DNA of 64,000 nucleotides from Glandiceps talaboti (lineage: Eukaryota; Hemichordata; Enteropneusta; Spengelidae). Of the stretch, positions 46,815-60,900 are shown piece after piece. The stretch is from positions 4,172,001 through 4,236,000 of the forward strand of contig NC_135558.1 of NCBI RefSeq assembly GCF_964340395.1, written 5' to 3'. Position numbers and translations under genes: made by a program. Positions within the stretch are counted from its first letter, which is position 1, and every line of letters starts with the position of its first letter. Below the pieces are notes generated by a model, which was not told the origin of the DNA, did not search any database, and saw only the letters and a list, made by a program, of their open reading frames with translations.

Positions 46815-47575
46815 TAGCCAGAGGTGTTAAACACACTGTAGATGTGAAAAGGTTAACTTTAATATGTAAATTCAGATGTAAAACACATATCATTTACGAA
46901 AAGCATCTATAATTTATGAATAGGGTATCATGAATTCCAAGTGGGAGATGAGATCTTTCGTGCTTATCGCCACAGACTCCAATGTCTGTTAACGTTATTA
47001 CAGTGCTTCCATGATAAACACAGCGCATAATGTAATTTAATGTACATGCACATGTATATACATGTACTATGTTTTAAGGTTCTAAAACATTAAATTTCAC
47101 CACTCACAAACACTGAGCCAACTATATGTGCTGTTTTCCCCAAACCTTTTAGTTTATAAACTCAAAAAGATGATATCTGAGACCAAATACTTATTAGATA
47201 GGATGAGGTGATATCAAGGATGGAATGTTGAAGACTGGGTTATGCTGATAGAATTGATGTTTCTGTGTTAACTGATGCACAAATGGATTTGAAGATTTGG
47301 CCATTTTACTGAACAAAAAACGTCTTGAAGACTTGGCCATTAACTTAAAGATTTATCATCATTTGTAAGACCCTTTATCACTTGCTAACCAACATTATTG
47401 TGGATGGATAATGGTGACAATTGCTGTCTAATTGGCAATGTGTTCTTAAAATGCAATACAATGATTAATGTTTTAAAGGCTATCAACTACTAACAGTAAT
47501 TGATGATTTAAGATCAAAATAAGACATTAAGTATTTGTCAAGACATTAGTACTCTCTTTAGATTATTTGAATATT

Positions 47576-47675
47576 CAAATTTATAGCTATGACATCAACT
47601 AAATATTCAAATTTATAACTATGACATAATCAACTAAATATTCACATTTATAACCATGACATCATCAACTAAATG
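47576..47675. repeat. Three tandem ~37-bp units
   Basis: AAATATTCAAATTTATAACT followed by ATGACATNATCAACT, three times, with small indels. Confidence 0.8.
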
Positions 47676-47822
47676 CATCTCTACACTGCATAAATCTGTA
47701 GAAGAATTTCTAGTAACCAGATCAAAGTTCTTAACAGAAACATATTACAACACTCTATCATCTAAGTTACTGCAAATTAGACTTGAAATAATGTACTATA
47801 TTGATGTACACATCACAATAGG

Positions 47823-47930
47823 CTGTAAGGTATGCCATGACAGGCCACCCTCACACGAGTGCTAGTTGCTAGGCATGCCATGCCAGGCCACCCTCACAGG
47901 AGTGCTAGTTGCTAGGCATGGCATGACACG
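47823..47930. repeat. Two tandem ~50-bp units
   Basis: GCCATGACAGGCCACCCTCA, CACGAGTGCTAGTTGCTAGG and CAT, duplicated with a few substitutions. Confidence 0.8.
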
Positions 47931-50279
47931 TCGTACCTTAGATATTATAGAGTGTATTATTTTAGATTGCCATTTCTGATTCTTTGGAATCCTTGATGTA
48001 AGCATATCTACTTTGAAAATGAAGGCACAAGTGACGATGCTGGAAGACATAATTGGTTGTCAAAGACGAAATCCAAATCTTTCAAAAAAAGTATAAAATA
48101 TTTGCTAATTTTTACGGAATGAATATCCAGACAGGACATTAATCCAACGCAGGATTTTGCACAAACTCTCATATTTTTAGGTAAATCAACTTGATATGCA
48201 AGGTGAAAAGTGTTCATAATGTTGAAATGTAGATCATTTAAATATGGACATTACAACCTTATGCAGTGTACATTGTACTTATATCTCTACATATACGTTT
48301 GGGAAGGTGGACTTGTTCAAATGTATTCTCTACACTGCTGACATTTCGAAGAATATGAATGCATCACTAAGAATGATTTTATGTCAAATTTAAAATTATG
48401 ATGCTGAAGGTGTTACTTCTTTTTGCAGTTACGTTTGATTTGAAAACTGTATTTAATACATGCATGGAAACTACTGGGGCTAACTTCATGGGATCTATAG
48501 GGGCTAACATTCTGTGCATAATTTACAACCAGTGACATTGGAAAGAACATCTATGATAAAACTACCATGAGACTCAATCTTCTGATAGATGTCCATAAAC
48601 TCTGACAACATCAAACTTTTAGCATATTCACTACAAAAATGACAATTGTAAGGAATTTCTATTTCCAATCGAAAATCGCCATGTTACACCAAGTCCTAAT
48701 CCACTCCTTCTGAATGAAAAAAAGCAACATGTCTTTGACAGTTGGTAAATTATTTTTTGTACACTAATAACTGTTTGATTACAATTAATGATAATAGACA
48801 AGGTGTCCCTGAGTGTGTCATGTTAACTTCTATGGCTTGTATCATTTGATGATTTTAACTCTGGAAAAAGTGAACCTATAGTCACATTCCTCAGGTGGTT
48901 CTGGTCATTTGCATATCAACTGAACTACTACTTAAACTGGTAGATCACTAGGGATGATTGCACAAGGTCGCACAAGGTCAATAAGCGAACATCGTATGAT
49001 GTAAACCGTGGTGCAAAATGTAGTGGTCACACAACTATGAACAATGCAATGTAAAAACATGGTAAACTTGAATTTCCAACCTGACGAACCTGTTTACTGA
49101 GATGAACAATGGTAAACACATCATTCAAAATAGTACTGGAAACCCAGCACTGTATGTCACATTTGAATAATTTGTTCTCAATTTATCAACATCTGATCTC
49201 AGTAGTAAATACAGAATCTGTTATCATTAAAGGCATGAAATTTTCGAAATTTGGTTAGAAGTGCGAAAATGAAGTTCAGCAATTGCAATGATGCCAGACC
49301 CCCTAAATAACGAAGTTCGATTATTGAGCTTGGTGACATTGCATAATCATCCCTTAGTATGTGAATGGGCAAGAGAAGGATAACAGAAGTTGCTGCAAAT
49401 GCTTCAATTTGCTTCATACACACAGCAGACTGTAACGGTTATAATGATGAACTTCATAAATACAAGAAATTATATGCAACAATGTGACAAAGGAAAACTC
49501 ATTTGCAACCAGATTTGAAAGTTTTTTCTTTTCAAAGTGCTAGATCTGTCACCACTTTGAAAAATTCAATTATTTATTTAATGAGAAACTTATGGATTTA
49601 ATAACGTTATAATCACTGACTGCACTATTTCTGATTATGATTATAAATCACATATCATTTGAAAACACACACAATTATATTAACTTCAAATATAGTGTTC
49701 AAAATTACTAGTACTAACCAGAACAAAACGTTATTGACTCGATATGCAGATGACAAAATGTACGATCATTTTGAATAAATTGTTCAGAATCTGATTAAAA
49801 TACAAAAAAAAAAAGATGACTGGTTTTTGATTATCGGTTAACCTGCTCAAGTTTGATTAATCTTTGCATTAACTTGGTCTATGCAAACATACATATTTAC
49901 ACTCTTTCATAAAAGCACAATAAATACTATAAAATGCACATATTATCTGTCTCGGATCAATGTTTAGAAAATGAGATAAATATAATAAAATTGAGAAAAG
50001 TTTTAAATTTTCTGAAAAGGCAGTACTGAGACCAATTTTGCAATAAGTCATTGCATCATATTAGAATATTAACAGCCCTGATCACCTATTTGGAAATCAA
50101 TAAAATTTCACTAAAATTCATTGCACTTAGAAAATTGTAAAATGTGTGTTCTTTAAAGTTTATGACATTCTTGGCATGTAGAACTTACAGATGAATTTGT
50201 TTGATATGTTGTGACTTTGGATTCTCATCTGTGAAACCCAAAATATATATAATATAAGTTATATGAAATTATATATTTG

Positions 50280-50815
50280 GGACATACCAAGTGTGATATG
50301 GTGTGGGCAGCATCAGTTGGAGGTGATCACCTTAAGTTTTTTTAATGGATGCACTTGGTAAGGCGCCCCATACAATAAATTGAAATGTTCTAGGCCTGGA
50401 AAGATTTTGGTAGATTCAATCAAATATACCCTTCATTTTATCAAAATGATTAATTTGATAAAGTAATCAATTTAATAAAATGGGTACCACTAGGTCTGAT
50501 GGAGTGTGGAGTGTGGGCAGAATCAATCTAAAGAACTCTTGAGATATCTAGAACATCAACTTCATAAAACTTTCCATTAAACTGCACTAGATATATTAAA
50601 TCTGAAAGGCTTTGGGGAGGATCTGAAGTGACCCCAAGACATCTAGTGCATCGACTTTGTATAGTTTTCATATCAAATGAGACGTATTAAATCTGAAAGG
50701 GCTTGGGAGAAGGATCACTCTGAAGTAAGCTGGTAAAGTTTTAATGGAATCATAGGTGACATCAGATCTGAGAGGGCTTGGGGAGGATCAATCATTGGTG
50801 ACTCTGAAGCTTGCT
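50280..50815. repeat. Degenerate tandem repeats reaching into the laminin stop codon
   Basis: Phrases such as TCTGAAAGGGCTTGG, GGGGAGGATC, GTGTGGGCAGNATCA and CTAGNNCATCAAC recur at irregular 75-120 bp spacing. The innermost unit (from about 50764) overlaps the last codons and stop of the laminin-like gene. Confidence 0.5.
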
Positions 50816-51902
50816 AGAGCATCAACCTGTGACTCTAAGGATTCAATTTCAGTTCTAGTCTGGACCAACCATTGCTCTTGTTCATCTACAGCTGTTTTCA
50901 AAGCTGTAATAGCATCAACCAGATTAGCTTCAGTGAACTTATCTCTGGCAGCATTGATTCTTTCTTGGTATCCTGCCAATTGCGAAGTATCAATAGTACC
51001 AATATTTCCAAGATCTGAAGTCAATTTCTCTAAGTCTTGTCTGGTAGTTTCAGTCATTGATAAGCCCTGGTTGGCTAAATCTGCTGCCTGCTGAACAGTA
51101 GCATCAAGAGTATTCAAAGTACTAGTATGTTCCTCACAAACTGCTTGCTGGGGACTAACAAGTGTGTCGTTGATAGTTTTCACTGATTCCACCAGAGTGT
51201 TAGTGTCTGATAGAGCTGCATCGGATTCTGCCTCAAGTTCAATAGCCCTGTCATTTGCTTCAAAAATGCTCTGAAATGAGAATGTTATATATATGCATTA
51301 TAATCTCTAAAGAAGTAATATGATAGAATCCCATGACATGCACAAGTGCAAGAGTGGCATACTCTGTGTATTTGCAGGAGTGCCTGCAGTGTTTTCTGCA
51401 GCAGTACTTTAACAAGCGTAGCAACATGGGGTTCTGTTATTGTTACATATGTTTTATTTTCGAAACAACCAATTTCTGTAAAAGTGTCACTATGTGATCC
51501 CACACTTGCATATGCAGGTATGCAATAAATGTTTTCGGTATTGCACTGCAGCGCAAATACCACTAGTATGTGTGCTCACCACTGCAAGTAATCTCTGGTA
51601 CATGCATAACAGATGTAATAATAGATACTCTACTTTTAGTATCATTCTTCATGACACAGCCCCACATGACTTTCCTGTAAAGATCAGGGAGTCATCAACA
51701 GCAGATGTTATTAATAATTTCATGATTAACAAAGACGAGGGCATCAAACTACATGTATACCCAACTTCTATCATTGGCTGGTCATATCACCACTTAGGAT
51801 CCATTTCATTATATAATCAAGCTTTTGCTAAGGATTAATTCAATATTTTTCTGGATCACTGACGTTAATGTTATGAATATTATGTTATATATATACATAT
51901 AC

Positions 51903-51960
<58 letters not shown>

Positions 51961-54900
51961 GCATTTTTATAAACTTGAATCATGTGTACATATCTCTATA
52001 TCTTGAAGTGTGTATATAAGTATTTGTTTACCATTCTCTGATTTTCAGCAGTTGTATAGGCTTCATTAGCAGTATTGAGAGCAGCTTCAGCATGTGATGT
52101 CGAGTCACGAAGACCAGTCTGTATAGCATTAGCCTCTATTTTAGCACTGGAACTTAAGGCTTCCACTGCTGAAACAGTACTCAATGCAGTGTTGGCTGTT
52201 TGCTTCACCTCTGTAAAAAGTTAATAAACCGAGGTTGACTGCTTGCCAGGATGTGAAAAGGTGACAGAGATTGACAGTATACAAGAAGGCATTAATTAGC
52301 ATACAATACATGAATATTAATAACTTACTTGATCTAATTGCATTTACTAATTCGCCTATACAAAATGTATTTTTAGTATGGGTTGCAGGCCAGATAGTCA
52401 AAATATAAACATTGTGCATACAATCACAATCAAACAATTAACACTGGTAATTAATTAACACTTTCAACAAGTATGTTCAAATGGCCATATGGATGAGGAT
52501 TGGGTACTTATTTTGGATTTTTAATTCATGGCTTCCTACTTGAAAAATCAATGTGAAACAACTTTGACCAAGTCTGTGTTTGTAACTCATTACTTTGCAA
52601 AAAGTTAAAAAAAGTGTGTAAAAAGTTTGTTAATGTATGTACAATAACAAACATTTTACACATTTATTAATATTTTGCAATTGACTGAGTTACAAACAAG
52701 GACTTGGCATATGTTGCTTCACATTGACTTTTCATGTAGGAAGCCATGGCAAAATTGTTTTATAAACTAAAAGTTCGAAATAAATACCCAATCCTCATCC
52801 ACATGGCCACTTTAACATCTCATTTTCCAAAAATGATTCATTGCAGTAAAGTAATTCCTTGTCAACAAAGGTTATTTTCTTCTTCTTCTTTGGGCATTAC
52901 CTCATGCCAACAAGGTAATTCCATGTCAACAAATATTACTTCATCTTTTTCTTTAGGCATTTCAACAAGGTAATTCCACATCAAAAGAACAGAAAAACAT
53001 TTGTGCAAAAAGAACTAAAGTTTTTACAGGGGCCATAGCAATACAAGTGGTAATAAAGTATTCCATAGTGTCTTTTCTTCATACTATAATACATTGTAGT
53101 TGATTTTCTGGTTCCAAGATGCATTGAAAGAGAGGATGTCACTTGTGTTGTTATACTAGTATTTAGTTTTGTTTTGTCTTTATTACATTTGATATTCAGG
53201 AAATGATGGAAAGACATGTTCACCTCTTTGATTATGAGTGATTTTATAGAACAAAGACTAAACACCATCAATGACAGAGAGGGATTTTACGGGTGAACAC
53301 AGGGTATGGTCAGGTGACAACCATCACCCTGAGTAGCACATGCAAACCCCTCAGTGCATACACAATACACAGCAGAGTATGGAGAGACGCACAATGCATC
53401 TTGGAACCAGCAACAGGTCTATACCATGCACTCACCATTAACTTTAGAATCAAAGTTCTGCAAAGTACTCAACATTGCAGCAGCTGCACTGAATGTATCA
53501 CTTGATAACTGTTCAGCTGAAGTGGCAAGTCCAGAAGCTGTTGTAGCCCTCTCATGCCTTGCATTGACATCAGTGATGGTTTCATTGATGTCTTGGAGTA
53601 CAACATCTGTTATATTCCCTGCATCTTTTACTTCATCCACAATGTACAGGTCATTGGCCAATGCCACAGTGGCCTAACATTAATAGAAAAAAGAGAGAAA
53701 TAACAGAATCATTAATATTGAGATTCTTAATCCCTGCCACAGCAGTAGCAAAGTTTTCTGCTTATTATATAAAATCTTAAATTACTATTTGTAATTTAAT
53801 TTTACAAAATATTGTTCATAACAATCATATTGATAAAGTGTCAGTTTAGTTAACATGAACACTTTTAAATCAACATTACCTTAAGGAAATATTGGTGCCA
53901 TAAGAATACAGTACATGAAGGAACTCTCATCTAAATATACTTGTGTATCACTACCACAAAAATAATCATTGAGTACCATATAGTCAGACTTTACGTATAA
54001 AAATGACAACATTTTGATCTTTTGATTAAATCTCATATTAAATAGTTCATAAAATTGACGAGGAAATTGTTAACTAGTCTGCGTAATCTGCTATGGTCTC
54101 GGATTATTTGGTGACATTATACATATAGTACAGACAATTTCATAAATAAAGGTGATCTTTAAATTTAACATTATCCCTTCAACAGTTTCTGAAGGCATGT
54201 CAAGTTTACATACCTGTGTCTCAATAGCCCCACTTTGAGCTATCTTTACAAGTGAAGATGACGCCAGTGCATTCACATTAACATTTGCATTATCATTTGG
54301 AGATGATGCTTGCTGCAGGGCAGCACTAGCATCAGTACTGGCACCCTGAGCTCTATTCAAAACATCATCTGCCTGCATCTTTATATTATCACTCGAAATA
54401 CTAAGTACAGTTGACGTGGTAATAAGACTTGCAACACGTTTTGTTGTGTCATCATGTGTCAGTTGGGCTTCTTGAGCACTCTGAAATTTGAGAAAGAGAA
54501 ATTAAGATTTCTTCCATATTATTTGTTTAATAGTATATAGTGTAGTCTTCATGAAACACACAGTGCCCCCCCCCCCTCACAACTACATTTGTGCAAGAAA
54601 TTACTTTTTATAATATTTTTGAACAGAATTAAGTGAAAGACAATCATACCAGACAGACTTCACAGTTACATCTAAAATTCTGTTATAAACATGAAGCAGG
54701 TTTATTCAAGTGTAGAAGCCAGAAATGAAATGAGTGAATTCAAAGAAATCAAGTTAGCGTCTGATGTTATTCATTCACACATTGCATAATTATATATTAC
54801 AAATTTGTGCATTTTTTGAAGCATTCTCTTCAGATCCAATCTTGTAAATACAACAATGGAGACTAAACAAGTGTGAATTTTTACCATGAGAGCTGTATCT

Positions 54901-57900
54901 GCTTCCTGTCTTGCATCAGTTGTCTTTGTGTTCATCTCCTCAACCTGTGTCTCTAAGGCAGTCACATCTCCACTAGTTGTACCTGTAGCTGATATAATCT
55001 GCTCTTCAAGTTCTATAAGATCAATCTGCAATGCCCGGAGCTGTATCTGTGCTTGCTCTAAATCACCTAAAAGTAAAAAAAAACACAATATGTGTACTGT
55101 TATATCCATGTGTCTTTTAATGATAGAACATGTTAACAATGATTTATCACTTACTACTACTATCATGGCAGTTAGCTTGCTGAGGACATACTAGACATTA
55201 CCCTTATGTCAAGACAGACCAACTCTACATGTATTATCATGTCGATTATAGTTAGAGTAAGGTAACTACTGTACATCTGATTCATTGAACTAAGAGACAT
55301 ATGATTGTTTTGGAATAATCTTTTATTTCTCCTTTCTGGATATCCATACTAAATTCATTTTGAGCGAAATCATCTGAGTGAAAATGATTGTTTATTGCTG
55401 AAATTTGGGAACTTTACTAAAATAAAATCAAAATTTCCTTCTGAATTTAATTTTCATTTCTAAGTCATTCAGACTGTTCAAGTATGATTATGAAATGAAA
55501 ATATCACCAAAACGTACAAATACAATATTTCATTAAAACTTGTTTATATGACTGGCCAACTGAACTATCATTTTTATGATGTCCTGACTTTTAAGAAATA
55601 TGGAATTAAGTATGAGAGTCTTAAGCTAGGGAAGATTGTTTCACAGAAATTTATGCATTGGTAAAATTAGGGGACGGTTCATATGGCTATATGCAGTTTA
55701 TGCACATGGTGATTTTGGTTTAAATCAACTGTACCCTGAATAAGAAATACCTGACTGTGGCACTATTTTAGATGAACATTTGTGATAGACTGGACAAAGC
55801 AGACTTTGTGATCAGGAAAAATCTACATTGATCATAAACAAAGGTAATATGACATATTTTATATGTATGTGAATTTGCAATTAACATTAAGTTTGATAAA
55901 CCTTATTATATCTGTCGATCCAATATTGGGCAGGTTTGGTATTACTGTTCTTTGAGATCGTCCACCCAAACCTTGAATAATGAATGGAAACAACTTATCA
56001 GTAATTAATGAAACCTACCACTGGTTAGCATAACATGTGCATCTGTTAATTTCTGTTCCGTGGTATCTATGGCATCTATGCTAACAGCAACATTCTCTGT
56101 AGCTTGGTCAATGTTTGCTTCTGAGACATTTACACCATATGCAGTTGTTAGTAGTATTTTCAGTAAGGCTTGCATGGAGTTGTTCAGTGATTGTATCGTC
56201 TCACCCACGTCCAATTCTTCCTTTACTGTGGTATCAATCTATCAAAAAAGTTACAAGGTCAAAGGTCACTTTAACTGCCCATATATGGTATTATTATTAC
56301 CTTATGTACCCGTGAGTAGTGAATCAATGGGTGGACATACATGGGTATTTGCAATGTACATGTAGTGCAGAAATGAAAACATTGTTGTATACATGTAAAT
56401 GATGCTCAATGATGTATATGAAGTCATAGGTATAATTCCCCATCCACTGTCCATGATGAAATCAAGTATGAACTTTGCTGTGTTACATGACCTGTACAAT
56501 ATATATGGTAAGTACAAAACTGATGACATGAACGTCAGTGTGAATACTCCAGGTATTTGCACTAAGTACTATTGGTGTTTCTGCTGCACTTAAATCATTT
56601 GCTTAATCTTTAATTGTTTTTTGTACAGTGCAGTGCAGTAGAGTAGAGTAGAGTAGAGTAGAGTAGATTAGAGTAGAGTAGAGCGCAGTACAGTGCAATG
56701 CAGTACAGTGCAGTACAGTAATGTACAGTACAGTACAGTACAGTACAGGAAGTGGTTTGTAACAAACTGATTACACATTTTAAAATGTTTTTGTAATTAT
56801 TGAGTTACATGCACAGATTTGGTCTATGTTGTTTTACTGAATAGAAAACTATAGTAAAGAAATTTTATAAATTGAAAATCCAAAATAAACACCCCATTTC
56901 TCATCCACACGGCCAGTTTAAGCTGCAAATGTAATACTTACACTGTCTACCAGCATCATCATTTCATCATATGCATCTTGTAGTCTGATATGAAATGCTC
57001 CCAATTCAGTAGAATTATCTTGGCTGACTAAATAGTTTACAAAGTCAGTTAGATTTGTCACCAAAGTACCAAGGGTTGTCATTTCTTCATTGATGACATT
57101 ATAGCAGTCTGGACACACTACAATATGAAAAGTACTCATTACAAAATATTCCTCTCAACATTAAATATACAAATGACGCCATAAAATGAAAAAAAAAAAA
57201 TCATATCAAAGATTTGGAAAGTTCAGTTGTGCTAAAAATATGCTCTCCCCAGTGGCAAATATTAGGAGTGTATAATACAAGAAGAACTAGATCATTATGA
57301 TGCCAAAATGTCGACAAATATTTGTTAAACTTTTCATAAGTGTATAAACCATTCACATCATTTCTGATCAAGAATAAGTGTAAATTTTACACTTTTTACT
57401 GTATTTCTTGGTGTGTACCATATAACTTTATAAGTTTTGTTTTGTGCTTGAAATGACCTTATAGTCGGTTTCTTGCTGTTTCCTCCTACAAATGTTATGG
57501 GATGTATCAGTCGTTACTACTGGTAGGATATCTATCTATCTGAGTGTTTGCAAAAATTCACACTTATATGAAACAGAATCATAATACAAGGATTATATTG
57601 TAAGAAACACATTCTCAAATACAGCATCAGTTTAAAGGTCTATCCCACCCCCACCAGCACACACACCAATTAATTCCAACCAATCAACCAACCAACCAAT
57701 GACCAAATTGAAATTTTTGCTGAATACTACCCGTAGGAATGCATATCATATGGAATACATCACTAAATATGGTTTCAGTGTCCAGTTCTACCCTACACAA
57801 CCAGCAAGGCAATCTTACATGTAGTGAGAACAATTTATAATTGACACTGATTTTGATTATTTAATTACTTGCAACAAAAGTAAGAGACTTACATATACAT

Positions 57901-60900
57901 CCCTCTGTCCAGTTATAATAATTATCAGCACACTTTTCACACTGTAGACCACCATAATTACCAATACAGGGACACTGTCCACTGTCATTTTCACACTGGG
58001 TGGCACCTCCTGTACCAGTTGTATTACAATTGCAGGCTGTACCACAAAATTAAAGACCAACTTCAAATTAGGTGTTCAAAATTAAAAGTAAACTTAAAAC
58101 TAAAATCGAGGTGTGAGCAATAATTGTTTGGCAGTGTAATAATAAAAGTTGGTCCAAAGCAAAAGAATGACCCATTGTAATCTTTATTGCTCCAATTAGA
58201 TAAGATACTATTAATATGAGGACATGGGATTGAAACATAGTCCTTTAAATTACAACATAATATGAAATATTTATACATCAGACTAAATTATTCTTTACTA
58301 CAATGTATGCAAAAATATCATACTGCTATCAGCATTTCCTTTTTTAAATTACATGTACTAAAAAGTATGTGAATCCAACCATTCAGATTTTGACTTCATA
58401 TTAGAATGTTTTTATGTGTAACTAACAGAAGAGTTAAAAAATGGAAAAATCAGTACAGGCATTTTTATCTCTCTTGAATCATAATTGAAGAGTATATACA
58501 AAATGAAATAAAATTGGTTACGAGTTCAAAATGTAGATTGTTCTTTATTTATCGAAATCATGATTATTAAATGTATGATAAATACATGAATTGGATAAAA
58601 AAACCATAGGATTCACAACTATACAGATTCATCAGTTTGAAAAATAGGTGCATTTCAAACCTTGAAAATATAATACTTTAAAAGAGAAAATTTACAAACA
58701 ATGAGGCAATCCTGTGTGACAACTTTTCATCATTTTAAAAATTACAGAACACTACTCACGTTCACATCCTCCATCAAATAGATCAGTACCGAAGCCATAG
58801 TAATCAGTGATACATCTATCACAGTCTGGTGTTTTCACGTTGGTTTTACAAGTCTCACAGAAGTCTCCTTGGGAACCAGAGGAACAATCTAGACAAATAC
58901 CAGTATCCCGGTCACATTCAGTGGCCCTCTGCAATGTTGGTGGATTTTGATCATTTGGATCTATAGGTGGACATTCACATGGAATGCAGATACTATATGG
59001 CCCAGTCACTGGTGTTGCTCTCTTGTAGCCCATCTCACAATCCGTACATGAAGGTCCTGAAATTATCAAATATTGACTGTCATGCACTGACTCATTGAAG
59101 GACAGGAAGTAGGCTAGCTCAATTCTCCAAGCTTTTTTCATTTTTCCATTTCAAATAAAATGTTCTGTTTTAAAACAAAAGTGTGTTCTGTGTTTGAAAT
59201 GATAACTTGGCTAAGTGATTCGGAAACAGTTCTGTTAACACATAAAGCCCTGGGAGGCTACTGTAACTGGGAAAAATAAAAGAACTGTTGAAGACATTTT
59301 ACTTCACAAAACTAAAAATGGATCACAAACCCAATCCATCTTTCACCAAATCTGTTTTAATGTAATGTTACGTCTTTAAAAGTCTGCTTTGACTTAGAGT
59401 GGCGCAAGCTTAGCTATTCGATGTGAGTGAAAATATTAAAACATAAAACCAAAAAAACTATAATAATATTTAATTTTGATGCATCGTTGATGGCACTGAA
59501 ATCATATTCTGGCATTCTTAATGCACTTGACAGCATAAAAACAATTTCCTTGATATTTTATTATATTAAAGTATACAGAATACAAAAGGTCTGTTTTAAT
59601 ATAGAGAGATTATACCCCACAAATTTATTTAACTTAGCTTGTGTCTGATTAACATGTCTAGTAATTCATTATAGCATAAATATATTTTTAAGGTGACCAC
59701 CTAGTGGAACAGTCTGACAGTAAACTATTCTAATAGGTGGGAGGGATGGTTTAGGGATGGCTGGTGTTCTCTAATTTCGATGGATTCTCATATTTTCCTA
59801 TGCCAATATTTGTCTTCTCTCCCCCGCACCTTAGACTGCTCTGTTATCATGGCGTGTCCTGTGGCTTTCCTATGTTCCCTTACAGCTGTGAGAGAGCCTT
59901 TTAGCCTATGATGTTCTCTGAGGCAGATCCAAATGATTTAGCTTTCTCTCCAATATATTCTGCATCACATTTTGCCCATTTCTATTCTACTATATTTTTT
60001 CATTTTCTTATATTATAGTATTTTCTTATGTGTTCTTGATTACATTTTGCTATGGATAATACAAATAAATTATTGAGTACTATTTATTAAATTGCCAATA
60101 ATTATTACCATCAACATGGGACGACGATGGACATGCACAATCTTCAACACTTGTAGCAAAAACTGTTCCATTAGGTGCATCTGCAATTGGTTCTACAGAG
60201 TCCATCTTAACGTTAGTAAATATTACTAATACACTCGGTTCAAAGGTTGCTCTTATTTTGATGCTGCTAATATCAGAAAGTATTCCTGTTGAAAAAACAA
60301 AATATTATATTATACACTCAAATGTACATAAATTATTAATAATATTAATTTGACTTTATTTGTTACACATTTTATGATTAAAGACAAAATTTGATATATA
60401 AATTAACACACAAGTAAAGCTCTATACAAATTAAAGATGAGTTTTGAAGAGACATTGATTGCAATTTGTTTGGTTTTGTTGGTCTTTTTTTTCACTTGAA
60501 ACATATTATCAAAGAACTAGTACATTGAAGGTGCAAGTCAAGAGATCTGATTTGTCTAGACATGAAAATAACTGTGCTAGAATAGTGATACAACACAAAT
60601 AAAATGCCTCAAAATGGCCCTGAATGAGAATAGTATTTGACGGTCGATCTATAATGTGTAATGTGCATCCATCATGGCCGCCATATCCCAGCTGTTGATC
60701 TCTTGGTTTTGACAAGTTGTACATATGTCAGCAAATGTATATGTCATCAACTGGTCAAAAAATTGCAGTATTCAATCCAAGGGTTTTGATGTATTGCTTA
60801 AATATTGAATAGATTACCTTGAAAGTCTTGCAGCAGTGATGTGCTATCAGTTTCTACATCTTTCCATTGTGATTCATGTAATAAGACTTCAAATGTTTGT

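Larger units (their letters stand above)
43868..50787. other. Convergent intergenic region, no gene seen
   Basis: It lies between the stop codon of the B-box/death gene (plus) and that of the laminin-like gene (minus), so it includes both 3' UTRs. I looked for LG-domain exons on the minus strand and saw none. Open frames of 60-90 codons have no motif. Confidence 0.5.
50788..57117 (-). other. Coiled-coil exons of the laminin-like gene
   Basis: Exons 57117-56942, 56238-56019, 55066-54885, 54480-54214, 53673-53436, 52210-52032 and 51270-50788 total 1745 nt, about 581 codons, a full domain II+I length. The sequence is heptad-like and rich in Ala, Gln, Asp and Thr (LENQVEE-type patches such as LETQVEEMNTKT and SAVEALSSSAKIEANA). 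One internal cysteine occurs (QQAVCEEH). It ends IESLESQVDALASFRVTND. Gamma chains normally continue with a short tail bearing Cys (the beta-chain disulfide) and, in gamma1/gamma2, a Glu near the end needed for integrin binding; neither is present. Confidence 0.85.

Noticed and set aside
60530-60730. Possible inverted ends (CAAGAGATC) in a laminin intron
   Set aside because: Only nine bases pair and the flanks do not extend the match, too little to call an element.
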